NCBI RefSeq assembly: GCF_042242105.1
Contig: NC_092024.1
Coordinates: 1,633,001 to 1,697,000, forward strand
Length of the DNA: 64,000 nucleotides
DNA from: Pempheris klunzingeri
Lineage: Eukaryota; Chordata; Actinopteri; Acropomatiformes; Pempheridae
Reading direction: 5' to 3'
In this document: piece after piece, positions 23,501-46,358 of the stretch
How the letters are laid out: each line of letters starts with the position of its first letter
Numbering within the stretch: the first letter of the stretch is position 1
The notes under the pieces: generated by a model
The model's input: only the letters and a program-made list of their open reading frames with translations
Databases searched by the model: none
Told to the model about the DNA's origin: nothing
Position numbers and translations under genes: made by a program

Positions 23501-24618
23501 CTGATTTGCTCCAGCATAAACAGAACATTTACATTGCCAAGCACCTAATTACAAGGAGAATCAGGTGCACAGCCCTCCTCACTGGCCTGAATAGGGGTGC
23601 GTAGACTTAAAAGAAAGCCCTTTGTAATGCTAATTAATTCGATCAACTGGCTTATTGACTGCAAAAAGGCCCTCACCAGCAGGCAGCCACAAAGCTGCAC
23701 ATGGCAGCCATCTTGGCCGGGGGGCTTGTGCAGATGTATCTGTCTGTCAGGCTCTGGCAGCGGCTCTCGGTGGAGGAAGGGATAGGGGGATAGTGGCTGG
23801 ATGTCCAGTGCTCACTCAGGCTTACACGTTTGACTCGCCTCATTGATGAAACAGTCGCTCACATCGCACAGGAACTCGGACAACACAACAAGCCTGGGAA
23901 AAGAAAAAAAAAAGCTCTAAAAATGGAGGGAGCGACAGTAATCACGTTGATTACCTCTCTGTCTCTGTGCCCGAGGTGGCAGACACGACGCGACACACCC
24001 CTGCCTACATTTCAGCGTGCGTGCAGACATGCCACAGAGCCGGTTACCATGGAAACTACTGCTTCCATCGAAGTCTCCTGGCTGATGTTACTGGGGGGTG
24101 GGGGTGGGGGGGGGACGTGGCTTGGTGGGAACCCAGTCAGGAGGAGCATGGAAGAGGATATGGCTTTGGCGTTGTTTTTGTTTACCTTATCATCTCTGGC
24201 TTGTTTATTGCAGTTGACTTGTCTCTCACAGTTTATGCAGCAGAAACTCTCACCACCTCTCTGCGACCACAGAGAAATGAAGCGTGGTTTCCTTTTAACC
24301 TTTAGCCTCACCTCCTCCGCGTCAGACTACATTTTTTTCTCCCTCATCATAAAAACTTTTCCTCCGTTTCATTGACTGTACATCCTCTCCCTCCCTCCCT
24401 CCCTCCCTCTCCCTGTGCTTCTCTCTGGCAGCAACGCTCGGCCCATTACAGGCAAATTCCCCCCGTGGTGCCTTCCCTCCATCTGTTGGCCAGGTAAGAA
24501 GGCAGCGAGAGATAAAACAGATGGCGAGTCAAGTAAAAGGAGAGGGTAAGGGGTTAAGGGGGACAGAAGGCGTTGATGAGTGAAGCACAGGGAGAGGATA
24601 GGGGCTGGGCACAGTTGA

Positions 24619-24647
24619 TGTGTGTGTGTGTGTGTGTGTGTGTGTGT
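24619..24647 (+). repeat. (TG)n microsatellite
   Basis: About 14 TG units; complementary to the AC tract at 24,808-24,861. Confidence 0.95.
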
Positions 24648-24805
24648 CAGACAGGAGCGTACAGTAGTAAGGCAGCTCATCCCCACTGGCAACAGCACTG
24701 CAGCATTACTAGGTCAGTGTGCCAGCATCTCATTCATCATTATCACAGTCTGCTCTTCCTCCTCCGCTCTCTTCATCCCTCCCACGCTTTCTTGCAGTTG
24801 TGCTC

Positions 24806-24807
<2 letters not shown>

Positions 24808-24861
<54 letters not shown>
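24808..24861 (+). repeat. (AC)n microsatellite
   Basis: About 27 uninterrupted AC units. Confidence 0.95.
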
Positions 24862-25217
24862 ACGACGGGAAAGACGCTGAGCTTCAGACACAGACTGGAA
24901 AATAGAACCCAAGCAGATTCAGATGGAGCGGCTCTGTAAAGTACGAGTCCAAGCTGCGATACAACACAGTGACTGTATAAATGCTATAAATTACTGTAAC
25001 TAATGTCTTTATTAATGGTTATTGAATCATTTATACATGCTTTAATAAGGACAGCTTTTGGTTTGCCAGGTTTGCGTCATGTTTATCCTCCTTCGACATA
25101 CCACGAGCTTTAAGACCACAATTTCACATGCTTTTTTCACACATGCTACCAGCACGGCTAATGTTAGTCTGTTGTTTCACCACTTTCCCCAGAGCTAAAT
25201 ATGTCACAAATCATTAC

Positions 25218-25253
<36 letters not shown>
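25218..25253 (+). repeat. (AC)n(AT)n compound microsatellite
   Basis: An AC run passes directly into an AT run. Confidence 0.9.
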
Positions 25254-25424
25254 GTCATGACACAGTTTCAGAACACTTCATTAATGAAGTATCATTCAGT
25301 TGTCACAAAGGCAAATGTAGCGTTGTTATCTGCTGTGAGGAAGATAGAAGATATAAACTGGATTTTACATTTGATCTGATCTGCCATGACTTTTTGTGCA
25401 GACATTTATGTTACATTACATTTA

Positions 25425-25575
25425 AGTAACAAAATACTTTTGACCAAATACTTGCACAACTAATGACATTCCCATCCTCCACAGCTTTACTTTAATACTA
25501 ACATGCTAAACATGGTTCACTATATACCGGCCAAACATCTGCATGTGTAGCATTTAGCTAATTACAACCTAAAAA
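25425..25575 (+). repeat. Fragment of fish interspersed repeat (CTAACATGCTAA family)
   Basis: The words GACCAAATACTTGCACAACT, AATGACATTCCCATC, ACTAACATGCTAAACATGG and GTAGCATTTAGCTAATTAC occur in the order known from a very common fish repeat. Better copies in this window are at 38,160-38,555 and 60,222-60,715. The limits are approximate. Confidence 0.45.
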
Positions 25576-26696
25576 CCTAAAACATAATTTATGACTGAAA
25601 ACGACATCTTTCCTCAATAGTGTCTAAAGGTGATTTTAGTACAGATCCCATCGCTGACATGCCTGGATATGAAAACAGCTAAATCTTCTGCCTCTCTCAT
25701 ATCTTTACACTAAAGCTTGGGTCAGGAGGTGGTTAGAAACAAATGTGTAAAACAACTATTCCTGATATTACAAATCTTGTGCAGATAACTTTTGCAGATA
25801 GCCTGTAAAGTGGGAAACCTGTGAACCTTTACCAGTGACTGTATTAACATTAATAACTGCAGAATTATGTTTTCTTTGTAGAAAAGTAGACCCTTTACCC
25901 CTTATCAAACACTTCAAAAGTACAACTACGCACAACAGACTAGCACTTCTAAATGACCTGTCAACGTCAAAAAGTGAAGCGAGCCATTATCACCACCATT
26001 ACTCACATCCATGTCTGTCTCTGTCAAAAATCACAAAACGCTCTGTGTCAAACAGAAATCAATTATCCCTCGTGGATTCAGTTTAATGATCTGGAAGTGG
26101 GAGCACAGATAGCCTGACACACTCCATGCTGTTACAAGCAGACCAATAAAACATAATGGGCTATATTTCATGACAGATTTGCATTCCTGCATATTGCAAA
26201 AGGGCCCCAGTGATATAAGACCACACAGGCATCTCCCCTGCTGCTCAAAAATAGCTGGCAGCATAAGTGTCGTTTGTTTGGTATACACAAAGACATATAT
26301 ACGACAACAGCCACTTGCGTGCACCCACATGCAAATGAATTTTACCCCCCACCACCGCTACCCACACACACACACACAGATCATGCACCCACAGACAGAC
26401 TCATTAGCTCGGTTCTGGGTTATCAGGGGCTTTTTTTGGCCAATCTGTGAGATCAACACTCTCTCTGAGCCCCTGTCAGTTTTTTCCTCACAGCCGGCTC
26501 CTCACCCCTCCTCCCCCTACTCCTCCGTGACCATCTTTATTGTGATGCAGATTTAAGGATCGAGTGGGGGATGGGAGCAAGAGGGGGTTGGGGGATGAGG
26601 AGAGTTGTGGAGAGGCTGTGGTTAGTGTTAAGTATGACCTGGCAGCCCTGCTGTGCCTCAGCGGGCGGTCCAGCGTGGGCTGGGGGAGGGGAGCAC

Positions 26697-26733
26697 GAGA
26701 GAGAGAGAGAGAGAGAGAAAGAGAAAGAGAGAG
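26697..26733 (+). repeat. (GA)n microsatellite
   Basis: GA run with two AAAG interruptions, followed within 20 bases by a C13-14 homopolymer. Confidence 0.9.
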
Positions 26734-27348
26734 CTCGGAGGGTTCCCCCCCCCCCCCCCTCCCGCCTGTATACATGACTCAGACATCAGATATCAACATC
26801 CTCAGCCTCCTCTTGAAATAAACGATGGCAGACACGCTCCTCGATCTACATTCAACTTAATCTCATCCAGGAGTGGAGCAGAGAAGAATAGGATGTTCAG
26901 TGGTGTTTATTCCGTCTAGACATAATGAGCTTAATGTCACTGAGGTCACGCTGTTGTTCCCTCTGTCACAGACTAATACCATGTCAAACCAAGTGCAAAA
27001 TGAATTGAGATTATAATTTGCAAATGACGATGTAATAATCTGTGTATTTATCTGTGTGGAGGCAGTAAAGCCATTACTGAAATCTCACTACTTTGCCCAC
27101 ACAGATCTTTCAGCTGCTGTGCTGTCTGAGACGTCGTGGTACGTTTGCGTTTTTCCCTGCAACTGTGTCATGGTGTGTGTTTAGTACGTGTGTAATCACC
27201 GTGTGTGCATGTGTGTGTGTGTATTTGGAGGCTGTCTAGTTCTTCTGTCTGCATCTTAAACCATGACCACTTTCGCCCCGGCCGTCGGAGAAGTCAAACC
27301 ATGGCTATTTACCCAGAGCCTGCCCTCAATGCACCCCACCCCTCCTAT

Positions 27349-38150
<10,802 letters not shown>

Positions 38151-38159
38151 AAAAGTTAT

Positions 38160-38555
38160 ATTGGAAATTTTAGGAACAAGATCAAGAGTCTACAGGCAAG
38201 CTAGCAGCACTGTGATGCTGTACTCTGAGCTACACGACGACGTCAACATGCTAACATGCTCACAGTGCTATGGTGCTGATGTTAATGTTTATACCGTGTT
38301 CATCATCTTCATTTAGAATGCTAACTTTTGCTAATTAGCGATCAGCTGAGGCTGATGAGGACACCAGTAGTCTTGCTTTGGTCATAAACCAAAGTGATTG
38401 TGACATTAAATTAAAAGTTCAAAGAAAGGATCACCAAAGTGAGTTGGATTCATCCTCTGGGGAACATAAATGTCATTCTGATCCCTTTAACAGTAGAGAT
38501 ATCTCAGTCTGGACCGAAGCGGTGGACAACTGGCATGGCTAAAAACAAACTTAAT
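38160..38555 (-). repeat. Fish interspersed repeat (CTAACATGCTAA family), longest copy
   Basis: On the minus strand the block begins near CGGTCCAGACTGAGATATCT, runs through GATCAGAATGACATTTATG and ACTTTGGTGATCCTTTC, and ends with the GTTAGCATGTTGACG and CTGCTAGCTTGCCTGTAGAC parts, the order I remember from a very abundant fish repeat. Its first 26 bases pair with the start of the copy at 60,222. It has no coding capacity. Confidence 0.6.
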
Positions 38556-40340
38556 ATGTTGTCAATGAATGTTTTGGTATTGAAATTTGGTAGATATGTT
38601 TATCAAACATATTAAATATTAAATATGTTTATTGTATTGGTAGAAATGGGCTCCAGATAGCATTGCATTTATTACAAAATGTATTTGCTGTTGCAAATTA
38701 GAACTATGTAAGGATAATCTGTAGGAGACAGAACACCAGATCATGTTTCATGCCAACAATTATTATCTAAAACCAACACTTCTTTTCTAATTAACAAATA
38801 TTTTCTTAATTATTCTGATTATTTTCTAATAATCGTATTTTCTAAATGATCATTACAGAGCAACCACTTTATGTTTAGGGTGAGTGCGGTTATGGCAAAC
38901 AAGCATTACCCATAATGCAACTAAGACAGACCTCCAACCACCTGACTATTGGCACTGGAACATCATTCCTGAGCATCATTCTTCAGGACACCAGGCTGAG
39001 ATTTGAAGATAATTCTGCATACTTCCAGGCAACAAAAAAAAAAAAAAAACCCATGGTGAAACAATGTGTATGGCATGGAAGTGTGCGTGATGTGGATCGC
39101 TCGTGGTAGGAAATCTTAGAAGTTCTGCTTGGCAAGCAGAAGTCTCCATTCATCATTGTTGAATTATCTGAGATTGAAAACAGTTTGGACGTTTTTACTG
39201 ACGCCCCAGATATAATCAAATGTGTTTCCTCCATATTTTCCTCTCAGCACATTCCAGATCGTCTTCCATGTGTTGCGCTTGAATGTGTGCCATGTGAAGC
39301 CATGTATCAATGCATCCTGTAGTCAAGCTCACATTCCTAAAGACTCTGCAAGAAAACTTTATGTAAAGGGAAGATCAAATGGCAAGTGTGAATTCAGCAC
39401 AAAGCATTAGGTTGATTTCCCTTCTTTCTTCACTCTAGTCCTTAAATGGGATCTACACCAGCAAATCAACTGCTCTGAAGCCCCCGTGTGTCTTCCACGG
39501 TGCACATCCATGTGCATGACTTTCTGTGGTGTTCCTTACATGTATGTGTTTTATCTGAGCTCCTGCACAAATACTGTCATCCTGCCGTGTGGATTAAGTC
39601 AGAATCTGTGAGATAGAGCCACAAAGTTAAAAGAGGAAGAACACACTGAGAGGGAGATGAAGAAAGCAAGAAAACAACTCAACCTTGCATGGATTTTAAA
39701 TGGACCAAAAACACCTGGAGAAAAATCCGTAGTCGTTTGGTATTCATGAAAACAAAAACTCATTGGCGTCACATTCTGGTTCAATCTCTTCACTATCTAA
39801 ACCCCAACATTCTTTCAGCGTCATCTCAACATGGAGAAACACAAGTGGAGGAGAATCTCTAGCTGCTATTTGGAATCACGGACAGCCAGAGGAATCTGAG
39901 CTATGAAAGCTATGGGTTAGGTACTGTTTACACACATAAACACTGATAACAATGTAGCACAAACAATTTTTGGGGTGCCAATTTTCGCAGCGGGCATGTG
40001 CGTGCCTGACCGCATTCTTCTTCATGTTTGTTTCAGAGTAAGTGTCATTTTTGTGGCGCTTCCTCGCTGAGAATGGAAATCTGTAATCTTGACTTGCTGT
40101 GTGGAGATTTTCTTTCACAATGAAGACGAGAGGATACTTGTTGACTCTGTAGTAATTATAACGCACTGTTGGAAGTGCATTCTTTCTTTGTTTGGGATTT
40201 CCAGTCGACAGGGCCTGAGTGAGACACCAGAAACAGGACTCAAGGTTGTGCTGACCTCGAACAGCTAGTTGAATGTCTGAAATCAGCTGCTGTAAATGGT
40301 ACTTGCATAGCCTCATTGCCTTTCTCGTCTTTTTGACCTC
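38556..40340. other. Non-coding DNA, nothing recognised
   Basis: AT-rich stretch with an A16 run at about 39,033-39,049. No gene or clear mobile element is visible. Confidence 0.5.
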
Positions 40341-40344
40341 TCAA

Positions 40345-40575
40345 AGAGCTTTTACGCTACATTCACAGCCCCCATTTTACACACCATTCATCCACTGATG
40401 GCAGCTGCTCATCAGTACGACTCTAACCATTCACACATTCACGCTGAAGCACAACTTCAGGAGCAATTTGGAGTTCTTCAACATGCAAATACATTGACAT
40501 GCAGACTGCAACCACCAAACCCCTGATTAGCAGACGACCCGCTCTATCACTGAGGCACTGGTGCTCCAAGTGTGG
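40345..40575 (+). repeat. Degenerate fish interspersed repeat
   Basis: The order CATTTTACACACCATTCATC, CACTGATGGCAGCTGC, CATTCACACATTCACGCTGA, AGGAGCAATTTGG, then GACGACCCGCTCTATCACTG and AGGCACTGG resembles a common fish repeat (with consensus words such as CACCGATGGCGGTGGCTGCC and CGCTCTATCCACTGAGCCAC), as I remember it. Heavily mutated. Confidence 0.45.
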
Positions 40576-41272
40576 AGGAAAAAAATCTCAATAGCTAAAC
40601 TAAACTAACTGAATCAAGCAAATGCTTTATTTTACACTGAAGAACTTGGACTTTACTTTTCATGATCATCACGTCAAGTCTGTGATGGAGCTTCAGCTGC
40701 AAGGTGCTGAGATGGAGCTTGAGACCTCAAGTGATTCCTTGAGGATTAAATGAAATTTGACCCGTTTTTAATGTTCTGCTGCATGACATAGTAAATATAA
40801 CAGGTATGGTCATAAGGCACAGTGAATTTTGTTTTTTAAATCTTGTCAAATGTGATATTCTATTAACATTAAGCCCTCAACTGAAAATCCTCACACTTGA
40901 GATGGGAAAAAAAAACAAGCTTAACAAGCCAATCCAAATAATTCAACATATGCCTGTTCTGTATGAGTACTATCAACCCTCCCCGTGTCAATATTCTGTG
41001 AGTAATGGCAGACAATCTGCTTGAGGCCCCTTGTGTACTTGATGAATTGTGGATTTGGATGGTACTTTCAGACTTCCTGGAAAGCGCACGCTAACGCCAC
41101 AAGTCTGCAAGTGTAATGAAGTCCACACATTTGGATTCAGCCTCGCTAAAGCCAGCACTGATGGAAGCCCTGCCTCTCATAAACAGATGAAGGCGTGTGT
41201 GGAGGTCCAGGCAAAGCTTTCACCTCAGCCATGTAGAGGACTCTCAGCAGTCTTCAGAGACACTTTAAGCCA

Positions 41273-42125
41273 GGGGTGTCCAAACTGTTTTCACTGAGGG
41301 CCACATACAGAAAAACATCCAAAGGGCTGGGCCACTCACTAGAAGGGAGCTATGCTGCTAACTTTAATCCACTAGAGGTGATGTACATCTCCTCACCTCT
41401 AGTGGATTAAAGTTGGCAAAATCAATCAAATGGAGGTAAATTCTGCTTGATAACTGAATATGATTCAAGAAAAAAACAACAGCCTTTCCAGTAGTGGGCT
41501 TTCATTTATTAGTTGTGGTCCAAGCTGGTCTTTGCCTTGTGGGCTCTTGTTCAGGTGTTCAGGTGATCAGTGAGATCCACTAAAAATGCCAACCAGAGAG
41601 GGTCACTGAGCTCATGAAGAGCTCCTTCTCTCTTCAGAACTGGTCCATTTCTGATCTCAGGGAATAAAACTGCTGCAGCACAGAACCACGACATAGCCAG
41701 CACACATGAGAATGATAGAGCAGCCCCCCCCCCAACACCAGCATCAGCATCAGAGAGGGAAGCTTGAAATAGTCTGTGCTACAGCCCTGTTGCTCCAATC
41801 AACAGCCTTACCTCCACTTTGTTGACCCTCGGCGGACACCGTAGATTCCTTTGCGCTCCCCTGTCCCAGCTGGAGCTCCATCCGTCATACCTCCACACAG
41901 CTCGTCCCATTTAAGTCCCATCATGCCAACTGCACCTGGCCCAGCTTCACAAACATCCTCCCTCGTCCTGGTGCTCTTTACCCTGCTAACATCAAGCAGC
42001 TCCTCCATAATGTAAAAGTGATCTTCATTAGTTATTAGCTGTGCTCTCATCGCACACCGAGTCTCAAACTTTCTACACTAACTTGCTCTCTTACGTTTCC
42101 TTAATTCTGCCATCTTGGGTCACCT
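41273..42125 (-). mobile_element. Internally deleted hAT transposon (GTF2IRD2/Charlie-like)
   Basis: The left edge has the classic hAT end CAGGGGTGTCCAAACTG at 41,273, followed by GAGGGCCACATACAGAAAAA as in many fish copies. The transposase lies on the minus strand. A start-like MAELRKRKRAS near 42,115-42,080 is followed by 41,808-42,050 with residues such as ELLDVS and GLKWDELCGGMTDGAPAGTG, matching the GLDW..L.G..TDGAP block of hAT transposases. At 41,550-41,670 in another frame lies HELSDPLWLAFLVDLTDHLN, matching LSD..WL.DLAFLVDIT.HLN. The parts between are missing or frameshifted, and the BED finger and C-terminal dimerisation domain are absent. The right terminal repeat was not found, so the element may extend to about 42,330 or be truncated. 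Not capable of transposition by itself. Confidence 0.75.
41360..41414. repeat. Perfect 22-bp inverted repeat (hairpin) in hAT element
   Basis: The arms 41,360-41,381 and 41,393-41,414 are perfect reverse complements (AACTTTAATCCACTAGAGGT... / ...ACCTCTAGTGGATTAAAGTT) around an 11-base loop. Three more pairs follow outward after one mismatch. It lies between the left terminal repeat and the transposase remnant. Confidence 0.95.
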
Positions 42126-42854
42126 GTAGCACATTTCTTCTTCTATTACTCATTTTATAGAGACGCTGCCTCGTTCAAGACCGTTACTCCCCCTAGCGGT
42201 GAGACTAAGAAGTACAACACACTCCAGCGCAAGTTCCATGTGTGGGCTGTGTTCCAATACATTTTTACAATTTCCTGTGGGCCCTTTTAAACACTTCCTG
42301 TTGGACCAAACAACAGGGAATCGTAATAAGTAGCTAAAAGCACCATACGTTTATTCAGGTGTTTGCATTCTCCTTGACAGATCTTACCTTAGGGGTCAGT
42401 TTACCTCTATAAGAAGAGAATATACTACAACACCAACATTAGTCTGCCTGCTAACCAAGGTCAGTTTGCTGCAGATCTTTGACAGCCCATAATTACCAAA
42501 CAAGAAAACACAGAACACAGCACTCTTGTCACTTACAGCTGTTGGGGATGTAACTCTGGTGGATGATTGAATTACTTTTAACCTCTTCAGAAAGACCTTA
42601 CATTTCATATTAGATTATTGTAAAAGCTCCATGGCAGCTACAAAGTGGGACGAAAGCTCCTCAATGAAAACTAACTTACTAATTGCTCGCATGAATGAAG
42701 AGCCACTACACATTCATTAATTTCAGTCTCAGCTTCTTTGGGGCTTTCCAAATGATTCTGAACACCTGAAATGCTGCTCACACTTTAAATCATATTCATG
42801 ATTTTACCTCTTTCACTTCCTCCTCCACCTCCCGAACGCCCCCTCTGCCCCCAG
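42126..42854. other. Non-coding DNA, possibly including the hAT right flank
   Basis: No gene seen. The segment up to about 42,240 could be the untranslated 5' part of the hAT element, but no second terminal repeat is found. Confidence 0.4.
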
Positions 42855-43094
42855 GTCATACAGGAAGCCACAGTGGCCTGCTGGGCAGCAGAGCATACGC
42901 AGGATGCCTGGCAGGTCGTCCCACAGGAAGAGGAAGAGCCCTTGCATGTTTTGCCCAGAGATACTGAGGGATGACACATGTGTGAAGGATTGTCAAACAG
43001 AGACAGAGAGAGATTTTGAAGAGTCAGAGTGGCGGGCTGATAAACGTTCAAAGAATTTACAACATGAGCAGGAGCCAGGAGCAAAGGGTATTGG
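42855..43094 (+). other. Exon-like segment, unidentified
   Basis: A long pyrimidine tract ending in CTGCCCCCAG forms a strong acceptor, and ATTGG|GTAAGAG forms a strong donor. The enclosed 240 bases are open in one frame (phase 1 in), reading SYRKPQWPAGQQ, a basic stretch HRKRKSPCMFC and a polar end. I do not recognise the peptide. A second frame from the same acceptor runs 39 codons to a stop. An open frame of this length between chance splice sites is not rare in 64 kb, so this is a weak call. Confidence 0.2.
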
Positions 43095-44527
43095 GTAAGA
43101 GCGTCTGTTGAGTCACAGACTGCCGAGACTCTTTAGACCAAACACTGATAACAGGCCATTCATTCTCAGTGACAAAAGAAATGAACTTCCCAGATAAGTG
43201 GAGTTAATGAAGTAGCAGATATGACAGATGAGGATATGCAGTTAAGGTTGGACATAGTGCTTCCGGCCTTGGCTCCTGGGAGGAAAGAGGAAATCCTTTC
43301 ATAACCAATGAGCCTCCACTTGAGACTAACAACACAGTCTAATACCTGGACGGCAGATTAATCAGCTCTCTTCATCACTCCCTGTACTTGCTGACTCACT
43401 GAGCTGCATAAGCATTAAAGAGAATAACGATATTATCATTTAAATGCGTGTGGTGTCCTCTTTACAATTTAGTAATATGTGGTCTCACCCAGGCTGACAC
43501 CTCATATAAAGCAGTCATTTTTGCTGAAGTGTTAATGGCCCAGTGACACACTCGTCCTGGGGGCTAACTGGCTGACCAGTCGGTCTGTTTGCCTGATCCA
43601 GCCCCATTAACCCACCCCCAGGAGAGATCAGAGGGGTGACTTTCCTGACTGTGGCCCCATCCCGGCTGCCTCCTAAATACAGCCCCCCCCCAATTAGGAC
43701 CTAATAAAGAAGGAAGAGGGGTGTGTTTTAAATGACAGAAGGAAGGCGAGCATGTGTGTTCAGCTAGATCCAAATATTTTAGCGTGTGTAGCTCAATGAC
43801 GTCCACTAGATAAGATAAGTTTATAAGGTATTCTATTTATTCTTCTTTTTTTCTGAGTGTCCCAGTCGCCACATTCTTTCACAATGAAAATGATGTGACT
43901 ATCACTTTAGTCATCTTACCACACGCAAATACACACCCCACACAGTTGAGATGAATGTTTAGATGTGTTTTCTCTCAGAAGGAGCCACATTGTTTGCTGA
44001 GGACAAAACTCTGATGCAAGACACGAGGGGACTGTTTAGATCAGTGCATGACTAACTTACACTAACAACATACCTTTCAGGCAGTTACAAGCCAGTAACA
44101 GTAGTTGAAGGATTGATATTGGTGCAAGAGAGGCAGCACGACGCATTTGTGGTTGAATCATACTCAGAATTGAGCTGTTTTGAGGACTGACTTGTTTAAA
44201 CCATCTCCATCCTTCATCTTGTGTCTCTCCCCTTCAGTCTTACTTTACATTCCTGGCATACTTGCGTAGAGCAATGACACGTGCCCATAAGAATGCCGGC
44301 TGGGAGTTTAAAAGACTCCCATGTCTCACTCCTGGTGTACCTCCAGGCCTTTAATCAGCACAAAGAAAAACTAAGGCCTCAGTCATGTTGTACTGTGTCT
44401 ATGGGATATTTAGCTTACAGTGTTTCTCCAAGCATTCCCTCTAGCAAAGGGTGTTTTCCCAGAGCTCTCACCAGCCCAGCTGTGCGAGCACAGGAAATCA
44501 CACATCTTTTGACAGGAAGCTCCATCG

Positions 44528-44565
<38 letters not shown>

Positions 44566-45755
44566 CAGCGAGTCAGGAAGCCCTGCCAGCTTGGCCATCC
44601 AGCTCATTCATAAATCTTCACACACATGCACGCACAAGTGCAGAGCATGACCAGTGAGCGCAGCAGATGAAGCTTTGTGTGTCAGTCAGAGATGCATCAA
44701 CTCCTGACAGGATATGAAAAGGTCAGAGGTCAGCTGAGAACTGGGTTTAACTTGGGATCTGTGTGGGTGGTTTTAGGGGTTAACAAAAATAGGACTTGGA
44801 TCATCCTTTGACTTCAAATGTCTCCTCTTCATCTTCAGATGGAGCTGAGATAAAGTGGAGAGGCATTTCCTGGAGAGATGCAGATCACGTCCTTTTCAGG
44901 CTCCTTTCTCTTATTCTCTCTTACGCACAGACAAAGTAAATGTTTAAGGTGACCCCTTAGATGAAACACTTTTTACTGAGCACACGGGGAAGTTGATCAT
45001 GATAATAGAAAGATTTCTATCGCGAGGGTCCTTTCAAAGTTATAGCACATTCAGAAGCTCCTCAGCAATTTTATTTTGATTAGAGTCTGACCAGCAATTA
45101 AAGGAGACCATAAAGGACAGACATTACAAAATACCCTCCATCGGGGATGAAGAAATATCTTCCTAAAACTTGTGAAGCTACATCCTCATACATCAACACC
45201 TACATACAGGCCTTCTTTAAAAGGTGTCATCACAGAATTTTTTCCACAGTTTTTCCCAAACGGTGAGAATAGTAAGACAGACAGTGAGCAGTGGAGCAGA
45301 AATGTCAGAAGAAAGACATATCTGCCTGGGCTTGCCCTGCATATGGCCTGTGGCCTTGGGTAATGAATGGGCCTGTGTGTGTCAGTGTGTACAGTATGTG
45401 TGACTGCCTGTGAGTATAGGTGAACAACATCTGTCTTGTCCGTTACTGTGGGTGACAGTGATTTCCAAGGTAGGAAGGGAAGTTTCTTGTCAGTAAGAGG
45501 AAATATGAGACGGAAAACAAACAGGAGGGTTCGCTACACCGCCATCAGGACTTTTGACCTTTAGTTATTCTGGCGAGGTTAAACACCGCCTGTGGGCTGA
45601 GGCACGAAAGCATGCTTTTCATTTGTGCTCATTAAAAGAGATCTAGCATCGTATTTCTACAGCGTTGTTAGCCTTTTCTTTTTTAAAGGTAACAAAATCG
45701 ATGTAGCCTAATCAGCAATATCATCTTTTAAATTCTACCCATTCTTCTTCCTTGT
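43095..45755. other. Non-coding DNA, no gene seen
   Basis: Contains an (AC)n microsatellite at 44,529-44,564 and a C9 run near 43,683. Otherwise nothing recognised. Confidence 0.5.
44529..44564 (+). repeat. (CA)n microsatellite
   Basis: About 18 uninterrupted CA units. Confidence 0.95.
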
Positions 45756-45935
45756 CAAAACCTGGTGGCTACATCACCCACAATGCAATTCGGCCACCAA
45801 TAGTTTGGTTTGGTGAGTTATGGTAGCAGCAGCTCATGTAACCTCAGGCAGAGATGAGGAGATGGCTACAGAGGGCTGGTAATCTCACTGCTTATCTTTT
45901 TTGTCTTTTTCTAATTTGTAGTTTTTAAGCCTGGT

Positions 45936-45977
45936 GCCTCAAGTGACATCGCTTGAGCCTCAAGTGACATCACTTGA
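45936..45977 (+). repeat. 21-bp tandem duplication
   Basis: GCCTCAAGTGACATCGCTTGA is directly followed by the same 21 bases with one change (G to A). Each unit is also nearly self-complementary (CAAGTGACATCNCTTG). It lies in what looks like a diverged interspersed repeat at about 45,760-46,060. Confidence 0.85.
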
Positions 45978-46142
45978 GGCAGATTATTGGCCTTCACAGC
46001 TCCCTCTGGAGCCACAGAGCTTCATACAACTTCTTTCACATATACGGTAGCACCCTATAACACCTGTGAACAGACAAGCTTTCTCGGTTTAAGTCAATAG
46101 TTCGAATTTGTGGGGAAAAATGGTTGTTCACGTTCTTGCCAA

Positions 46143-46358
46143 GAGTTAAATGAGAAGATTGATACCGCTGTCATCACAAGTGCAAAAATGACACTTTTAC
46201 ACAGTTTTGTACAGACTAAACAAAGGAGATGTTAGCTATAGAGATACTGCTAGGTTGACTTTGTTACTTCTGGACCATCTTGTAATCTTGTCTGCTGGTT
46301 GTAGGCTTCTTTTTAATGGACAAATATGAGAGTGGTGTCAATGTTCTCATCTAACTCG
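46143..46358 (+). mobile_element. Small foldback element (MITE)
   Basis: The left end GAGTTAAATGAGAAGATTGA (46,143 onward, 30 bases) and the right end (46,328-46,358, reverse reading GAGTTAGATGAGAACATTGA) are inverted copies with 5 mismatches in 30. The 216-base element has no transposase frame. The end sequence matches, from memory, a fish repeat ending GAGTTAGATGAGAAGATCGA and seems related to the repeat at 11,330-11,482. Confidence 0.6.
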
